Shown: positions 1 to 7,505 of the stretch, piece by piece
How the letters are laid out: each line of letters starts with the position of its first letter
Numbering within the stretch: position 1 is the first letter of the stretch
Assembly (NCBI GenBank): GCA_007130345.1
Contig: SLSP01000202.1
Location: 1 to 21,981 of the forward strand
Source of the DNA: Thermoflexales bacterium
GTDB taxonomy: Bacteria; Chloroflexota; Anaerolineae; B4-G1; SLSP01
Length of the DNA: 21,981 nt
Direction: 5' to 3'
Notes under the pieces: generated by a model
Database searches by the model: none
What the model was told of the DNA's origin: nothing
Seen by the model: only the letters and a program-made list of their open reading frames with translations
Program-made: the position numbers and the translations under genes

Positions 1-158
1 AAAGCGCGTAACGTGATGCTGTCCCACGCAACTTTCAAAGATTCTTCTTCGTGGATGGCAACAATCCGTCCCTGCCATCCCCCCAACGCGAGGTCAAAGT
101 CGGAGTCCTGAACACCAGCTTTGACTTTGACGGTATCTCCAAGGTTAAATTTTTTCAT
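1..158 (-). CDS. Small SH3/KOW-like hypothetical protein, N-terminal part
   Basis: The first 52 codons of a small protein run off the left edge. It begins MKKFNLGDTVKVKAG and continues with a GGWQGRIV segment and a WDSITL segment. Glycine-rich turns and alternating hydrophobic residues suggest a small beta-barrel of the SH3/KOW type; I recall similar short bacterial proteins of unknown function with a GGWQGR...WDSITL pattern, but cannot name a family. The ATG lies 8 nt after an AGGAGG ribosome binding site and 23 nt after the mazG-like stop, so it is probably co-transcribed with it. The C-terminus is not visible and no function can be assigned. Confidence is high that it is a gene, low on its role. 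Confidence 0.8.
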   Translation of the reverse strand, partial: MKKFNLGDTVKVKAGVQDSDFDLALGGWQGRIVAIHEEESLKVAWDSITLRA

Positions 159-181
159 TGACGCATCCTCCTTAGCGGATT

Positions 182-1603
182 CTAACGCTGTTCTGACCAT
201 AAGTGCGCGAGTTCATCAGGGGAAAGGTCGCCCAAAGCTTTGCCCTGACGCCCGGCCGCCACGATGAGGGCCTGAACGCGCCGGGCAAAGCGGTGGTTCA
301 ATGCACGCAATGCGCTTTCTGGATCGAGGTCGTGTTGGCAGGCCCATCGCACGCAGGCGAAGAGCAATTCTCCCAGGGCGGCCTCATCCTGTGGTGCTAT
401 TCGTTCCACAACTTCCGACACGGGGCCGGCGAGAATGTCTCCCGTCAACCCCACACGAGCCATCCGACGATAGTATTCACTAGCCTGAGCCAGCGCAGGT
501 AACGCCTGGGGGATCCCCGCCAGCAACGAGGATTCCGCGTCGCCCTGGTGATCGCGCTCCTCGCGCTTGAGCACCTCCCACTGTTGGAGCACGGCATCCA
601 CGTCCGCAACCGTGACCTCGCCCCAGACGTGTGGATGCCGCCGCTTGAGTTTGGTATCAATGCCGGCGATCACGTCATTCATCCGAAAATCCCCCAACTC
701 GACGGACAACTGTACCAGCATGACCACCTGCATCAAGAGATCGCCCAATTCCTCTTGCAAAGCCCCGGTGTCCTCGGCATCAATAGCCGCTAAAACCTCG
801 TAAGCTTCTTCCAGAAGACAGGCGCGCAGCGTGGCGGGGGTCTGTTCGCGGTCCCAGGGGCAGCCCTCCGGCGAGCGCAGGTGCGCCACCGTATCCTGAA
901 GACCCTCGAAACTGCTCACTGGCGAGAGGGGCGGCAGGTAGAGCGAGGTCAACGGCGTGGCTTCATGCCAGTCAATCTGATAGAGTGGCAGCCAGGTTAC
1001 AGTTTGGGCGGCATTACCCGCCGCATCGACCAGAGCGACCTGATGCTCGTCAGGGTACTGGTTCATAAGCACCAGTTTGAGGTCAGAGGCTACCGCGCGA
1101 CTATAGACCTGCGCGATGAGCGCGGGCGTATCAGGGTTAAGCGGCGGATGGTACCGCGTGATAATGTCAAGGGCATCCACGACCTGCAAGCCATTCAGCG
1201 CGTCGATTTCTAACGCGGTCAGCAGCGGTTCGACGAAACTCAAGCCCGCGACGACGCGCACATCGAGCGCGACCTCGCGCGCGCGGGCCAGGATGCCGGT
1301 CACGGTAGATTCTCCCATCAGCGGATGGCCGGGCACCGCGTAGATCAAGCTATCGCATCCCGGCTCCCGCGCCAACGCGACCACGCGCTCGGCGATGGTC
1401 TCGTAGATCTCCTCAAAGGTCCCCGCTTGCTCATAGAGCGCGTCGAAAGAGTGGAGTGTCAGATGCTCAGGCAATGCCGTCACGACAGGGTGGTGAGCGG
1501 TACGCAGCCAGATTTCTTTGGCATGAGAGAGCATCTGCCAGGCTTCCAGGGTCAGATGCTTGACATCACCCGGGCCCAACCCCACAATGACAATCTCGGC
1601 CAT
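182..1603 (-). CDS. mazG: Tetrapyrrole methylase-like / MazG nucleotide pyrophosphohydrolase fusion protein
   Basis: A 473-residue two-part protein resembling Bacillus YabN. Residues 1-220 look like a SAM-dependent tetrapyrrole (corrin/porphyrin) methylase fold: GLGPGD at 8-13 and YAVPGHPLMGEST at 88-100. Residues 233-350 are a MazG domain with CPWDREQT (248-255), LLEEAYEV (263-270), EELGDLL (284-290) and KLKRRHPHVWG (318-328), the metal-binding helices that hydrolyse NTPs to NMP and pyrophosphate. A second MazG-like half follows (360-445) with a weakened motif, ALGELL, at 409-414. MazG proteins are thought to clean the nucleotide pool; the methylase-like half has no known substrate in such fusions. 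The ATG follows GAGGAG by 8 nt. It sits 195 nt beyond rpsI, behind a large hairpin, so it may form its own unit with the small gene after it. Confidence 0.9.
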   Translation of the reverse strand: MAEIVIVGLGPGDVKHLTLEAWQMLSHAKEIWLRTAHHPVVTALPEHLTLHSFDALYEQAGTFEEIYETIAERVVALAREPGCDSLIYAVPGHPLMGESTVTGILARAREVALDVRVVAGLSFVEPLLTALEIDALNGLQVVDALDIITRYHPPLNPDTPALIAQVYSRAVASDLKLVLMNQYPDEHQVALVDAAGNAAQTVTWLPLYQIDWHEATPLTSLYLPPLSPVSSFEGLQDTVAHLRSPEGCPWDREQTPATLRACLLEEAYEVLAAIDAEDTGALQEELGDLLMQVVMLVQLSVELGDFRMNDVIAGIDTKLKRRHPHVWGEVTVADVDAVLQQWEVLKREERDHQGDAESSLLAGIPQALPALAQASEYYRRMARVGLTGDILAGPVSEVVERIAPQDEAALGELLFACVRWACQHDLDPESALRALNHRFARRVQALIVAAGRQGKALGDLSPDELAHLWSEQR

Positions 1604-1798
1604 CCTATATGCTCCTCATTTGAGTTGTTGCGGTTCTCTGGAATTTCGCTGGGGACATTGTCACTCTGGGCGTATCGGAATGACGTTCCCCACCGCCCCA
1701 CAAGAGACAGCGGGAAACCCCGTAAAGATTACGGGGTTCTCGACTGTCTATCTGAAATGGCACAGGCGACGTTTGTGTACGCGGCCTGCAAATCTGCT
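1604..1798. other. Intergenic region rpsI to mazG-like gene
   Basis: This 195-base stretch is the longest gap in the window. It contains the two-stage inverted repeat at 1705-1749 and, next to the mazG-like ATG, a GAGGAG ribosome binding site. I see no convincing -10/-35 pair and no reading frame with a start signal on either strand. Confidence 0.7.
1705..1749. repeat. Two-stage inverted repeat between rpsI and the mazG-like gene
   Basis: A perfect 10-bp stem (1716-1725 with 1729-1738, AACCCCGTAA/TTACGGGGTT, loop AGA) is enclosed, after a symmetric 5x5 internal loop, by a second 6-bp stem (AGACAG 1705-1710 with CTGTCT 1744-1749). It lies 50 nt past the rpsI stop on the transcribed strand. 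It could end the ribosomal transcript, but only a few U residues follow either stem, so a classical intrinsic terminator is not clear. RNA processing site, attenuator or a small REP-like element are alternatives. Confidence 0.75.
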
Positions 1799-2185
1799 CT
1801 AGCGCTTGGTGTACTGAGGTGCCTTGCGCGCGCGTTTGAGACCCGGCTTTTTGCGTTCTTTTTCCCGCGAATCTCGCGTGAGCAACCCTTGCTTGCGCAA
1901 CCGCGGCCGGAATTCGGGATCGACTTCCAGAAGTGCGCGCGCCATCCCCAGGCGAATCGCTTCAGATTGCCCGGTCTCACCACCGCCCTTGACCTGCACA
2001 GTGATGTCAAACTGACCTTCAGTCTGTGTCAGTTTCAAGGCTTCCATAACACACAACCAGTCGCGTTCCCGGCCAAAGTATTCCTGATAGGGTTTATCAT
2101 TAACAATGATCTGACCGTTTCCGCCAACGTGCAAACGCACGCGAGCTGTAGCGGACTTTCTACGCCCTAATCCTTCATAATACAT
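1799..2185 (-). CDS. rpsI: 30S ribosomal protein S9
   Basis: This 128-residue protein is the 30S head protein whose C-terminal tail reaches the P-site tRNA. It opens with YYEGLGRRKSATARV and ends with the diagnostic KKPGLKRARKAPQYTKR tail, including the terminal KR that contacts tRNA. QVKGGGETGQSEAIRLGMARAL in the middle is the conserved core. Length matches the family (about 128-130). The ATG follows AAGGAG by 9 nt. It lies 13 nt after rplM, the usual L13-S9 pair, and is the last ribosomal gene of the run. Confidence 0.98.
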   Translation of the reverse strand: MYYEGLGRRKSATARVRLHVGGNGQIIVNDKPYQEYFGRERDWLCVMEALKLTQTEGQFDITVQVKGGGETGQSEAIRLGMARALLEVDPEFRPRLRKQGLLTRDSREKERKKPGLKRARKAPQYTKR

Positions 2186-2198
2186 GCGCAGTTTCTCC

Positions 2199-2648
2199 TT
2201 ATATTTCCAGCGGCTTGGGCTTCTGAGCCTGATGGGGATGCTCTGATCCCGCGTAAACCTTCAGTTTGCGGAACAATTGCCGTCCCATCCGCCCCTTCGG
2301 AAGCATCCCTTTAACCGCGTGTTGAATCACGCGCTCCGGGTGCAATTCCAACTGGCGGCGGAGGGAGATAGCTTTGAGGCCGCTAGGGTAGCCGCTGTGG
2401 CGGTAGTAAAATTTCTGGTCTAGCTTCTGGCCCGTCACCTTGATTTTGTCAGCGTTTAAGACGATGACAAAGTCGCCCACATCTTCATGCGGCGTATATT
2501 GCGGCTTGTGCTTCCCGCGCAACACCGTTGCGATTCTCGTAGCCAACCGCCCTAGCGTCTGACCGGTAGCATCGACCACATACCATTCTTGCTCAACCTC
2601 GTTAGGTTTAGCTACATACGTTTTATGTATCCGTAATCGTTTTACCAT
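2199..2648 (-). CDS. rplM: 50S ribosomal protein L13
   Basis: A 149-residue early-assembly protein of the large subunit. Family marks are WYVVDATGQTLGRLATRIA near residues 22-40, GDFVIVLNADKIKVTG (58-73), the YYRHSGYPSGLK segment (81-92) and the AVKGMLPKGRMGRQL segment (110-124). A few residues at the N-terminus (MVKRLRIHKTYVAK) precede the standard core, as is common. A GGGAG-type ribosome binding site lies just upstream. It follows truA by 42 nt and precedes rpsI by 13 nt, a standard arrangement. Confidence 0.98.
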   Translation of the reverse strand: MVKRLRIHKTYVAKPNEVEQEWYVVDATGQTLGRLATRIATVLRGKHKPQYTPHEDVGDFVIVLNADKIKVTGQKLDQKFYYRHSGYPSGLKAISLRRQLELHPERVIQHAVKGMLPKGRMGRQLFRKLKVYAGSEHPHQAQKPKPLEI

Positions 2649-2690
2649 CTACTCACTCCCAACTAATGAGACCTACTTTCTGAACTTCGT

Positions 2691-3431
2691 TTACAGGCCG
2701 GGTGGATAGACCACGGACTTCAGACAAAGCCCCTGGGGGGGCGCTGCTGGCCCGGCCCCGGAACGATCCTGTGTACACAGGATGTCTATGAAGTCCCCTG
2801 GCGCTAACACGCCCCTGCCCACGCGCAACAACGTCCCCACCAACATCCGCACCATGCGATAGAGGAATGCGTTGGCTTCTATATCAAAGTACAGCCACGG
2901 AAATTCTTGCTGCCAATCCGCCCGACTCACTTCACGCACCGAATTGTTTCCCTGCGGGGGCGTGCCGAAAGCGAGAAAATCATGTTCCCCAACTAGCGAC
3001 TGCGAGGCTTGACGCATCGCCGCAACATCCAGCGAATGAGCTACATGCAAACTGTAGCGGTTCACCAAGGGATGCCGCACTGCGGCTTGATATAGCGTAT
3101 ACCGATAGTGCCGCCGGAGCGCAGCATAGCGGGGATGGAATCCATCCTCAACAATGCTTAACTCCCGAACAGCGATCTGATCAGGTAGTAGCGCGTTCAT
3201 CCCGCGCTGCAAATCCTGTAAAGGATGCCGCCACTGTGTATCAAAAGCGATCACCTGCCCTTCGGCGTGGACTCCGGCGTCGGTGCGTCCCGAAGCCAAC
3301 ACCCGCACAGCGTCTTGGGTCAAACGCTCCAGAGTGCTCTCTAGTTCACTCTGGATGGTGGGGGTATGGGCCTGGTGTTGAAACCCACTATAACTGCTAC
3401 CATCGTAGGCCACAACTGCCTTAATCCGCAC
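2691..3431 (-). CDS. truA: tRNA pseudouridine synthase A (positions 38-40)
   Basis: A 246-residue pseudouridine synthase that isomerises uridines 38, 39 and 40 in the tRNA anticodon arm. The N-terminus carries VAYDGSSYSGFQHQ; the catalytic aspartate is D51 in ASGRTDAGVHA; RHYRYTLY and the FLYRMVRMLVGTLLRVGRG stretch are typical of TruA. Length is normal. The start is GTG, preceded by a G-rich GGGGGGAT ribosome binding site; no better ATG is present. It sits between rplQ (41 nt upstream) and rplM, a common location that ties tRNA modification to ribosome production. Confidence 0.96.
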   Translation of the reverse strand: MRIKAVVAYDGSSYSGFQHQAHTPTIQSELESTLERLTQDAVRVLASGRTDAGVHAEGQVIAFDTQWRHPLQDLQRGMNALLPDQIAVRELSIVEDGFHPRYAALRRHYRYTLYQAAVRHPLVNRYSLHVAHSLDVAAMRQASQSLVGEHDFLAFGTPPQGNNSVREVSRADWQQEFPWLYFDIEANAFLYRMVRMLVGTLLRVGRGVLAPGDFIDILCTQDRSGAGPAAPPQGLCLKSVVYPPGL

Positions 3432-3472
3432 CTATATCCCCCCAGATCACTCCAGCACAGCGTTAAATTCTG

Positions 3473-3862
3473 TTAATCTTCCTCAACCAGTTCGATGATG
3501 ACCATAGGCGCCGCATCGCCTTTTCGCGCTCCCAAATTGAGAATCCGGGTATAGCCTCCGGGGCGCGACTCATAGCGAGGCGCGAGTTCGTTGAACAATT
3601 TTTGCACCACTTTGGGATCATTCAACCGCGCAGCAGCTAACCTGCGGGCATGGACTTCCTTCGCCGGGTCTTCTTCACCGGCAAGCACCCCGCGTTTAGC
3701 TAACGTTATCAGCTTCTCCGCGTGCCCACGAATAGCCTGCGCCTTAGCGCGGGTCGTGCGGATCTGCTCGTGGCGGAAAAGCTCGGTGATCAAGTTTCTC
3801 CGCAGAGCCTTCCGGTGGGCCATAGAGCGATTTAACTTCTTACCAGCGACACGATGTCGCAT
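3473..3862 (-). CDS. rplQ: 50S ribosomal protein L17
   Basis: A 129-residue protein at the large-subunit surface near the exit tunnel. It begins MRHRVAGKKLNRSMAHRKAL, the family signature, followed by NLITELFRHEQIRTTRAKAQ and the C-terminal YTRILNLGARKGDAAPMVIIELVE. Length is at the short, standard end. AGGAGG lies 7 nt before the ATG. It follows rpoA after 97 nt, a gap with small hairpins, longer than most in this block. It is the classical last gene of the alpha operon. Confidence 0.98.
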   Translation of the reverse strand: MRHRVAGKKLNRSMAHRKALRRNLITELFRHEQIRTTRAKAQAIRGHAEKLITLAKRGVLAGEEDPAKEVHARRLAAARLNDPKVVQKLFNELAPRYESRPGGYTRILNLGARKGDAAPMVIIELVEED

Positions 3863-3959
3863 ACCCCAACCTCCTGCTGTAAATTTCCCATCGGGAACCG
3901 CTGCCTAATCACTCCCCCAACGGGGAAGTCTTTCTAGGGCTGGATATCCCGCACGGGGG
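3863..3959 (-). promoter_or_regulatory. rpoA-rplQ spacer with small hairpins
   Basis: On the transcribed strand this 97-nt spacer can form two local stems: an 8-position stem with one mismatch at 3911-3929 (loop of 3) and a perfect 5-bp stem at 3885-3897 (loop of 3). The second ends about 13 nt before the AGGAGG of rplQ. These may set the relative yield of alpha subunit and L17 or mark RNA processing; this is inference. Confidence 0.4.
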
Positions 3960-4937
3960 TTATTCGGATGATTCCACATCCGCACTATCTGCTACCGTTG
4001 TTTCAGTCCAGAAGCCCTTTTCGTCCAGTTGCACGATCAATTCTTCCAGGGACTTTTCGCCGAAATTACGGATTGAAAGCATTGCGTTTTCTCCCCGCGT
4101 CAACATCTCCAATACCTCACCAACGTTCGAGATACCTGTGCGCTTGAGAGCATTATAAACTCGCACCCCCAACCCCAGGTCTTCGATAGGTGTGGCATAC
4201 GCTTGATGCGGGATTTCATCCTCATCTTCTGCTGCTATATCCATGAGATCTTCTTCAAGCTCGGCACCCGCTACCAGACGCAGGTGCGTCACGAGAATCT
4301 TAGCCGCTTCTTTAAGCGCGTCCAGTGGTTCATAGCGGCCATCAGTCCAAATATCGATGGTCAGGCGATCATAGTTGGTCAATTGTCCAACACGAGCCTG
4401 ATCTATTCTGAAATTCACACGCCGCACGGGACTAAAGATCGCATCCACCGGCAACACGCCGACGGGCATGCGTCCACGGCCCTCGGCCGGGAGATACCCC
4501 CGACCACTCTCCACGGTGAACTCAAAGTCCAGAGTAACATCCTCCTGATCCACGGTAAAGAGATACAGATCAGGATTGAGGATTTCGATTTCGGGGGGGG
4601 CGATGATGTCACCGGCGGTAACAACCCCTGGCCCATCAACCCGCAGAACCATGTATTGCGGGCCATCCCCTACCATCAAAAGCCGAATTTGCTTCAGTTG
4701 TAATACTATCTGAATCACATCTTCACGCACACCCGGAATGGCCGCGAATTCGTGCGGAACGTCTGTGATGCGCATAGCTGTAATAGCTGGGCCCTCCAGG
4801 GAGGATAACAGAACTCTGCGCAGAGAGTTCCCCAACGTCACACCATAACCGCTCTCCAACGGGCCGATGATATATCGACCGTACTGTTGGGCATTAACAT
4901 CTACTTCTACCTTCGGCAGAACTGGCGCTGTTAGCAC
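3960..4937 (-). CDS. rpoA: DNA-directed RNA polymerase subunit alpha
   Basis: A 325-residue alpha subunit, the scaffold that dimerises and assembles beta and beta-prime. The N-terminal domain (1-225) has GYGVTLGNSLRRVLLSSL at about 31-48, the dimer-interface signature. An acidic linker (about 228-243, rich in D and E) leads to the C-terminal domain (about 250-310), with LGLGVRVYNALKRTGI and IRNFGEKSLEEL, the helix-hairpin-helix that binds UP-element DNA and activators; R259 matches the DNA-contact arginine. I chose GTG at 4937 because AGGAGG lies 4 nt before it and the N-terminus then fits the family; an ATG 18 nt upstream overlaps the rpsD stop (TAATG) but has no ribosome binding site. Confidence 0.97.
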   Translation of the reverse strand: MLTAPVLPKVEVDVNAQQYGRYIIGPLESGYGVTLGNSLRRVLLSSLEGPAITAMRITDVPHEFAAIPGVREDVIQIVLQLKQIRLLMVGDGPQYMVLRVDGPGVVTAGDIIAPPEIEILNPDLYLFTVDQEDVTLDFEFTVESGRGYLPAEGRGRMPVGVLPVDAIFSPVRRVNFRIDQARVGQLTNYDRLTIDIWTDGRYEPLDALKEAAKILVTHLRLVAGAELEEDLMDIAAEDEDEIPHQAYATPIEDLGLGVRVYNALKRTGISNVGEVLEMLTRGENAMLSIRNFGEKSLEELIVQLDEKGFWTETTVADSADVESSE

Positions 4938-4941
4938 GATG

Positions 4942-4947
4942 CCTCCT
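4942..4947 (-). promoter_or_regulatory. Ribosome binding site choosing the rpoA GTG start
   Basis: AGGAGG on the minus strand, 4 nt before GTG at 4937-4935. It lies downstream of the alternative ATG at 4955, which has no such site, so it decides for the GTG. Confidence 0.75.
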
Positions 4948-4954
4948 GTCTGCA

Positions 4955-5593
4955 TTAGCGTGAGTAGAATTCGACAATCAACTGCTCTTCAATCGAAACG
5001 TCAATTTCCTGGCGTGCTGGCAGGGTCAACACCCGACTGTCCAGCGTCTCTTCATTGAAGCTCAGCCAGGTGGGCACCTCTCGCTTCCCCATCATTTCAC
5101 GGCGCATTTTGAAGTATTTGTTGCGCCGACTTTCGGGGCGCACCGCAATGATGTCATTGGGACGCACCAGACTTGACGGGATATCAGTCTTCCGGCCGTT
5201 GACGGTGAAATGGCCGTGAGTTACCAACTGCCGCGCTTGAGCACGAGAATCAGCCAAACCGAGTCGATAAACGACATTATCCAGCCGAGTTTCCAGCACG
5301 ACGAGCAGATTTTCACCCGTCAAGCCTTCGCGGCGCACCGCTTCGCGAAAATAGCGGCGAAATTGCCGTTCAAGCACACCGTAGATACGACGGGCGCGCT
5401 GTTTCTCTCGCAGTTGCATTGCATAGTCAGAAAGTTTGCGCCGGCGGAACGAGGCTTCCTTGCCGTGCTCCCCAGGCGGATAGGAACGACGTTCAAAGGG
5501 GCATTTTTCCAAGTAGCACTTATCGCCCTTAAGGAAAAGTTTCATCCCCTCGCGCCGACAAAGTTTGCAAGAAGGACCTACATATCTAGCCAT
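4955..5593 (-). CDS. rpsD: 30S ribosomal protein S4 (zinc-binding form)
   Basis: A 212-residue primary 16S rRNA-binding protein that nucleates 30S assembly. The N-terminus MARYVGPSCKLCRREG keeps four cysteines (C9, C12, C26, C31), the zinc-ribbon form. An S4 RNA-binding domain follows with RLDNVVYRLGLADSRAQARQ and the THGHFTVNGRKTDIPS turn. The C-terminus ends EEQLIVEFYSR, typical of the family (ending FYSR). GAGGAG precedes the ATG. In other bacteria S4 represses its own operon; no S4-binding pseudoknot was identified by eye here. It is 36 nt after rpsK. Confidence 0.98.
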   Translation of the reverse strand: MARYVGPSCKLCRREGMKLFLKGDKCYLEKCPFERRSYPPGEHGKEASFRRRKLSDYAMQLREKQRARRIYGVLERQFRRYFREAVRREGLTGENLLVVLETRLDNVVYRLGLADSRAQARQLVTHGHFTVNGRKTDIPSSLVRPNDIIAVRPESRRNKYFKMRREMMGKREVPTWLSFNEETLDSRVLTLPARQEIDVSIEEQLIVEFYSR

Positions 5594-5629
5594 ACTCTCT
5601 CCTCAATCTCGTAGAATAACCGGGAACAC

Positions 5630-6043
5630 TTACACCCGCCGCTTCTTGGGCGGACGACAGCCGTTGTGTGGAATAGGCGTGGTATCAACTATCGACCGCA
5701 CGCGCATACCGGTTGCGGCGATAGCGCGCAACGAGGCCTCGCGTCCAGGCCCGGCCCCTTTCACGAACACATCCACTTCTTGCATGCCGTCGTTAGACAT
5801 TGCTTCGCCCGCGATTTTTTCCGCAGCCATCCGCGCCGCGAACGGGGTGCTCTTGCGCGTGCCCTTAAAGCCAATGGAACCCGAACTGGACCACCGCAGC
5901 ACATTGCCGTGAGGGTCAGTGATTGTGATAATTGTATTGTTAAACGTGGTATGGACGTAAACGCAGCCCCGAGGGACATTGCGCTTCACACGCCGCGTCG
6001 TTCGACGAGCGCCACGACCAGACCGACTCGAACGCTTTGCCAT
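5630..6043 (-). CDS. rpsK: 30S ribosomal protein S11
   Basis: A 137-residue platform protein of the small subunit that lies next to the mRNA exit and the E site. An arginine-rich start (RSSRSGRGARRTTRRVKRNV) leads to VYVHTTFNNTIITITDPHGN, the AARMAAEKIAGEA helix, VFVKGAGPGREASLRAI and the ending PIPHNGCRPPKKRRV, all diagnostic. The ATG follows AAGGAGG by 4 nt. It is 44 nt after rpsM and continues the S13-S11-S4-alpha order. Confidence 0.98.
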   Translation of the reverse strand: MAKRSSRSGRGARRTTRRVKRNVPRGCVYVHTTFNNTIITITDPHGNVLRWSSSGSIGFKGTRKSTPFAARMAAEKIAGEAMSNDGMQEVDVFVKGAGPGREASLRAIAATGMRVRSIVDTTPIPHNGCRPPKKRRV

Positions 6044-6087
6044 AAGACCTCCTTAGCTCCTCGTGTAATATAACCTGATCAATCCGA

Positions 6088-6477
6088 TTACTTCTTCTTG
6101 GCGCCACGCCGTCGCCCGCGCCCAGGTACGGTCCTCTTGGGCCCTCGTCGGGTACGCGCATTGGTTCGCGTCCGCTGCCCGCGCACCGGCAAGTTGCGGC
6201 GATGGCGCAACCCGCGATAGGAGCCAATTTCGGTCAACCGCTTAATGTTCATCTGAACTTCTCGGCGCAGGTCACCTTCCACCACATAGGTACGATCGAT
6301 GACATCACGAATGCGCGCGACTTCACTCTCGCTGAGTTCGTTCACCCGCTTGTTGGGATCGATACCTACGGTATCCAGGATCTCGTTGCTCGTCTTGCGC
6401 CCTACACCATAGATATAGGTCAAGCCAATTTCAACTCGCTTATTGCGAGGCAGGTCCACCCCTGCTATACGTGCCAT
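6088..6477 (-). CDS. rpsM: 30S ribosomal protein S13
   Basis: A 129-residue protein of the 30S head that forms inter-subunit bridges and touches P-site tRNA. It begins MARIAGVDLPRNKRVEIGLT and has YIYGVGRKTSNEIL (22-35), the helix-hairpin-helix-like part, followed by GSYRGLRHRRNLPVRGQRT and a basic tail, TRRGPKRTVPGRGRRRGAKKK (written here as two overlapping blocks, TRRGPKRTVPG and GRGRRRGAKKK). AGGAGG lies 8 nt before the ATG. It follows rpmJ after 34 nt. Confidence 0.98.
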   Translation of the reverse strand: MARIAGVDLPRNKRVEIGLTYIYGVGRKTSNEILDTVGIDPNKRVNELSESEVARIRDVIDRTYVVEGDLRREVQMNIKRLTEIGSYRGLRHRRNLPVRGQRTRTNARTRRGPKRTVPGRGRRRGAKKK

Positions 6478-6511
6478 ATATTCAAAGCCTCCTCATTACT
6501 CAAGGGGCCAA

Positions 6512-6625
6512 TTACCCCTGGCGTTGCTTATGCTTAGGGTTCTCGCAAATCACGCGCACGACCCCACGACGACGGATAATTTTACACTTCGGACAACGCC
6601 GCTTTACGGATGGTGAAACTTTCAT
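6512..6625 (-). CDS. rpmJ: 50S ribosomal protein L36
   Basis: A 37-residue zinc-ribbon protein of the large subunit. I translated it by hand: it starts MKVSPSVKRRCPKCK and ends ICENPKHKQRQG. The zinc ligands C11, C14, C27 and H32 are all present, so this is the zinc-containing form. AAGGAG lies 8 nt before the ATG. It sits 18 nt after map, where infA would normally intervene, and before rpsM. Standard L36 length is 37-38. Confidence 0.97.
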   Translation of the reverse strand: MKVSPSVKRRCPKCKIIRRRGVVRVICENPKHKQRQG

Positions 6626-6643
6626 GATACTTACTCCTTCCTT

Positions 6644-7405
6644 CTAAAACCGGGTTAAAATCTCCGGCTGTCCATCGACAATGGCGATGGTGTGTTCAAA
6701 ATGTACGGTCAATTCCCTGTTAGCAGAAACTACGGTCCAGTGATCTGGCAACACCTGGGTTTCAGATGAACCGATTAAAACCATTGGTTCTATGCACAAC
6801 GTCATCCCTTCCCGTAACACAGCGCCCGATTTGGGACGTCCGTAGTTGGGGATTTGAGGGGACTCGTGCAGATTTTGGCCGATGCCGTGTCCCGTATATT
6901 GGCGCGTGCTATGATAGCCATAGGATTCGATGTGCGCTTGCACAGCAGCCGCGATGTCACCAACGTGATTGCCCGCCACAGCCTGAGCGATGCCAGCCTG
7001 TAGCGCGCCGGTGGCGACGCCCAGTAAGGTTTGCGCCCGCACCGAGATTTCGCCAACGGCGAACGTCCAGGCCGCATCCCCGTGAAAGCCCTGATAATAC
7101 GCGCCCACATCCACGGTGAGGACATCCCCAGCACGCAACACGCGCGGAGAGGGGATGCCATGCACCAATTCTTCGTTAATCGAGGCGCAGATTGCGGCCG
7201 GGAAAGGGTACCGACTGCCGGGAGGATAGCCCAGGAACGAGGGTTCAGCCCCCCGCTCTCGGATCAGCGTTTCTGCTAACGTGTTCAGCGACCGGGTCGT
7301 GATGCCAGGGCGAACTTCGTGCTGTAGCAAGTCCAGCACCTCGGCCACGATCCGTCCGGCTTCGCGCATACGCCGAATCCCCTCCGGGTTTTTAACGGGT
7401 ATCAT
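6644..7405 (-). CDS. map: Type I methionine aminopeptidase
   Basis: A 253-residue metalloenzyme that removes the initiator methionine from nascent proteins at the ribosome. Metal ligands are visible: D99 in TVDVGAYYQG, D110 in HGDAAWTF, H173 in GHGIGQNLHE, E206 in IEPM and E237 in FEHTIAI; H82 in VHGIP is the substrate-site histidine. There is no N-terminal zinc-finger extension. The ATG has only a weak purine-rich ribosome binding site (GGGGATGG). It is separated from secY by 114 nt that carry a promoter, and lies directly before rpmJ. Confidence 0.97.
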   Translation of the reverse strand: MIPVKNPEGIRRMREAGRIVAEVLDLLQHEVRPGITTRSLNTLAETLIRERGAEPSFLGYPPGSRYPFPAAICASINEELVHGIPSPRVLRAGDVLTVDVGAYYQGFHGDAAWTFAVGEISVRAQTLLGVATGALQAGIAQAVAGNHVGDIAAAVQAHIESYGYHSTRQYTGHGIGQNLHESPQIPNYGRPKSGAVLREGMTLCIEPMVLIGSSETQVLPDHWTVVSANRELTVHFEHTIAIVDGQPEILTRF

Positions 7406-7505
7406 GCCACCATCCCCGGCCCGCGATTTCCGCGCCTTTCAAGGAATTTCCCTGGTAATGTGCTCTGCTGAGAGACCTTCTGAGGAAAGCCACAGACAGT
7501 CTTAC

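Noticed and set aside
1716..1738. Classical intrinsic terminator after rpsI
   Set aside because: The stem is strong but only TT plus mixed bases follow it on the coding strand, so I report it as an inverted repeat of open function rather than a terminator.
1325..2170. A 281-codon open frame on the plus strand across mazG, the gap and rpsI
   Set aside because: It covers two well-supported minus-strand genes, has no start signal and its product shows no recognisable motif.
4152..4157. TATAAT on the minus strand
   Set aside because: It lies within the rpoA C-terminal domain codons for VYNA, has no extended -10 or -35 partner, and is explained by conserved protein sequence.
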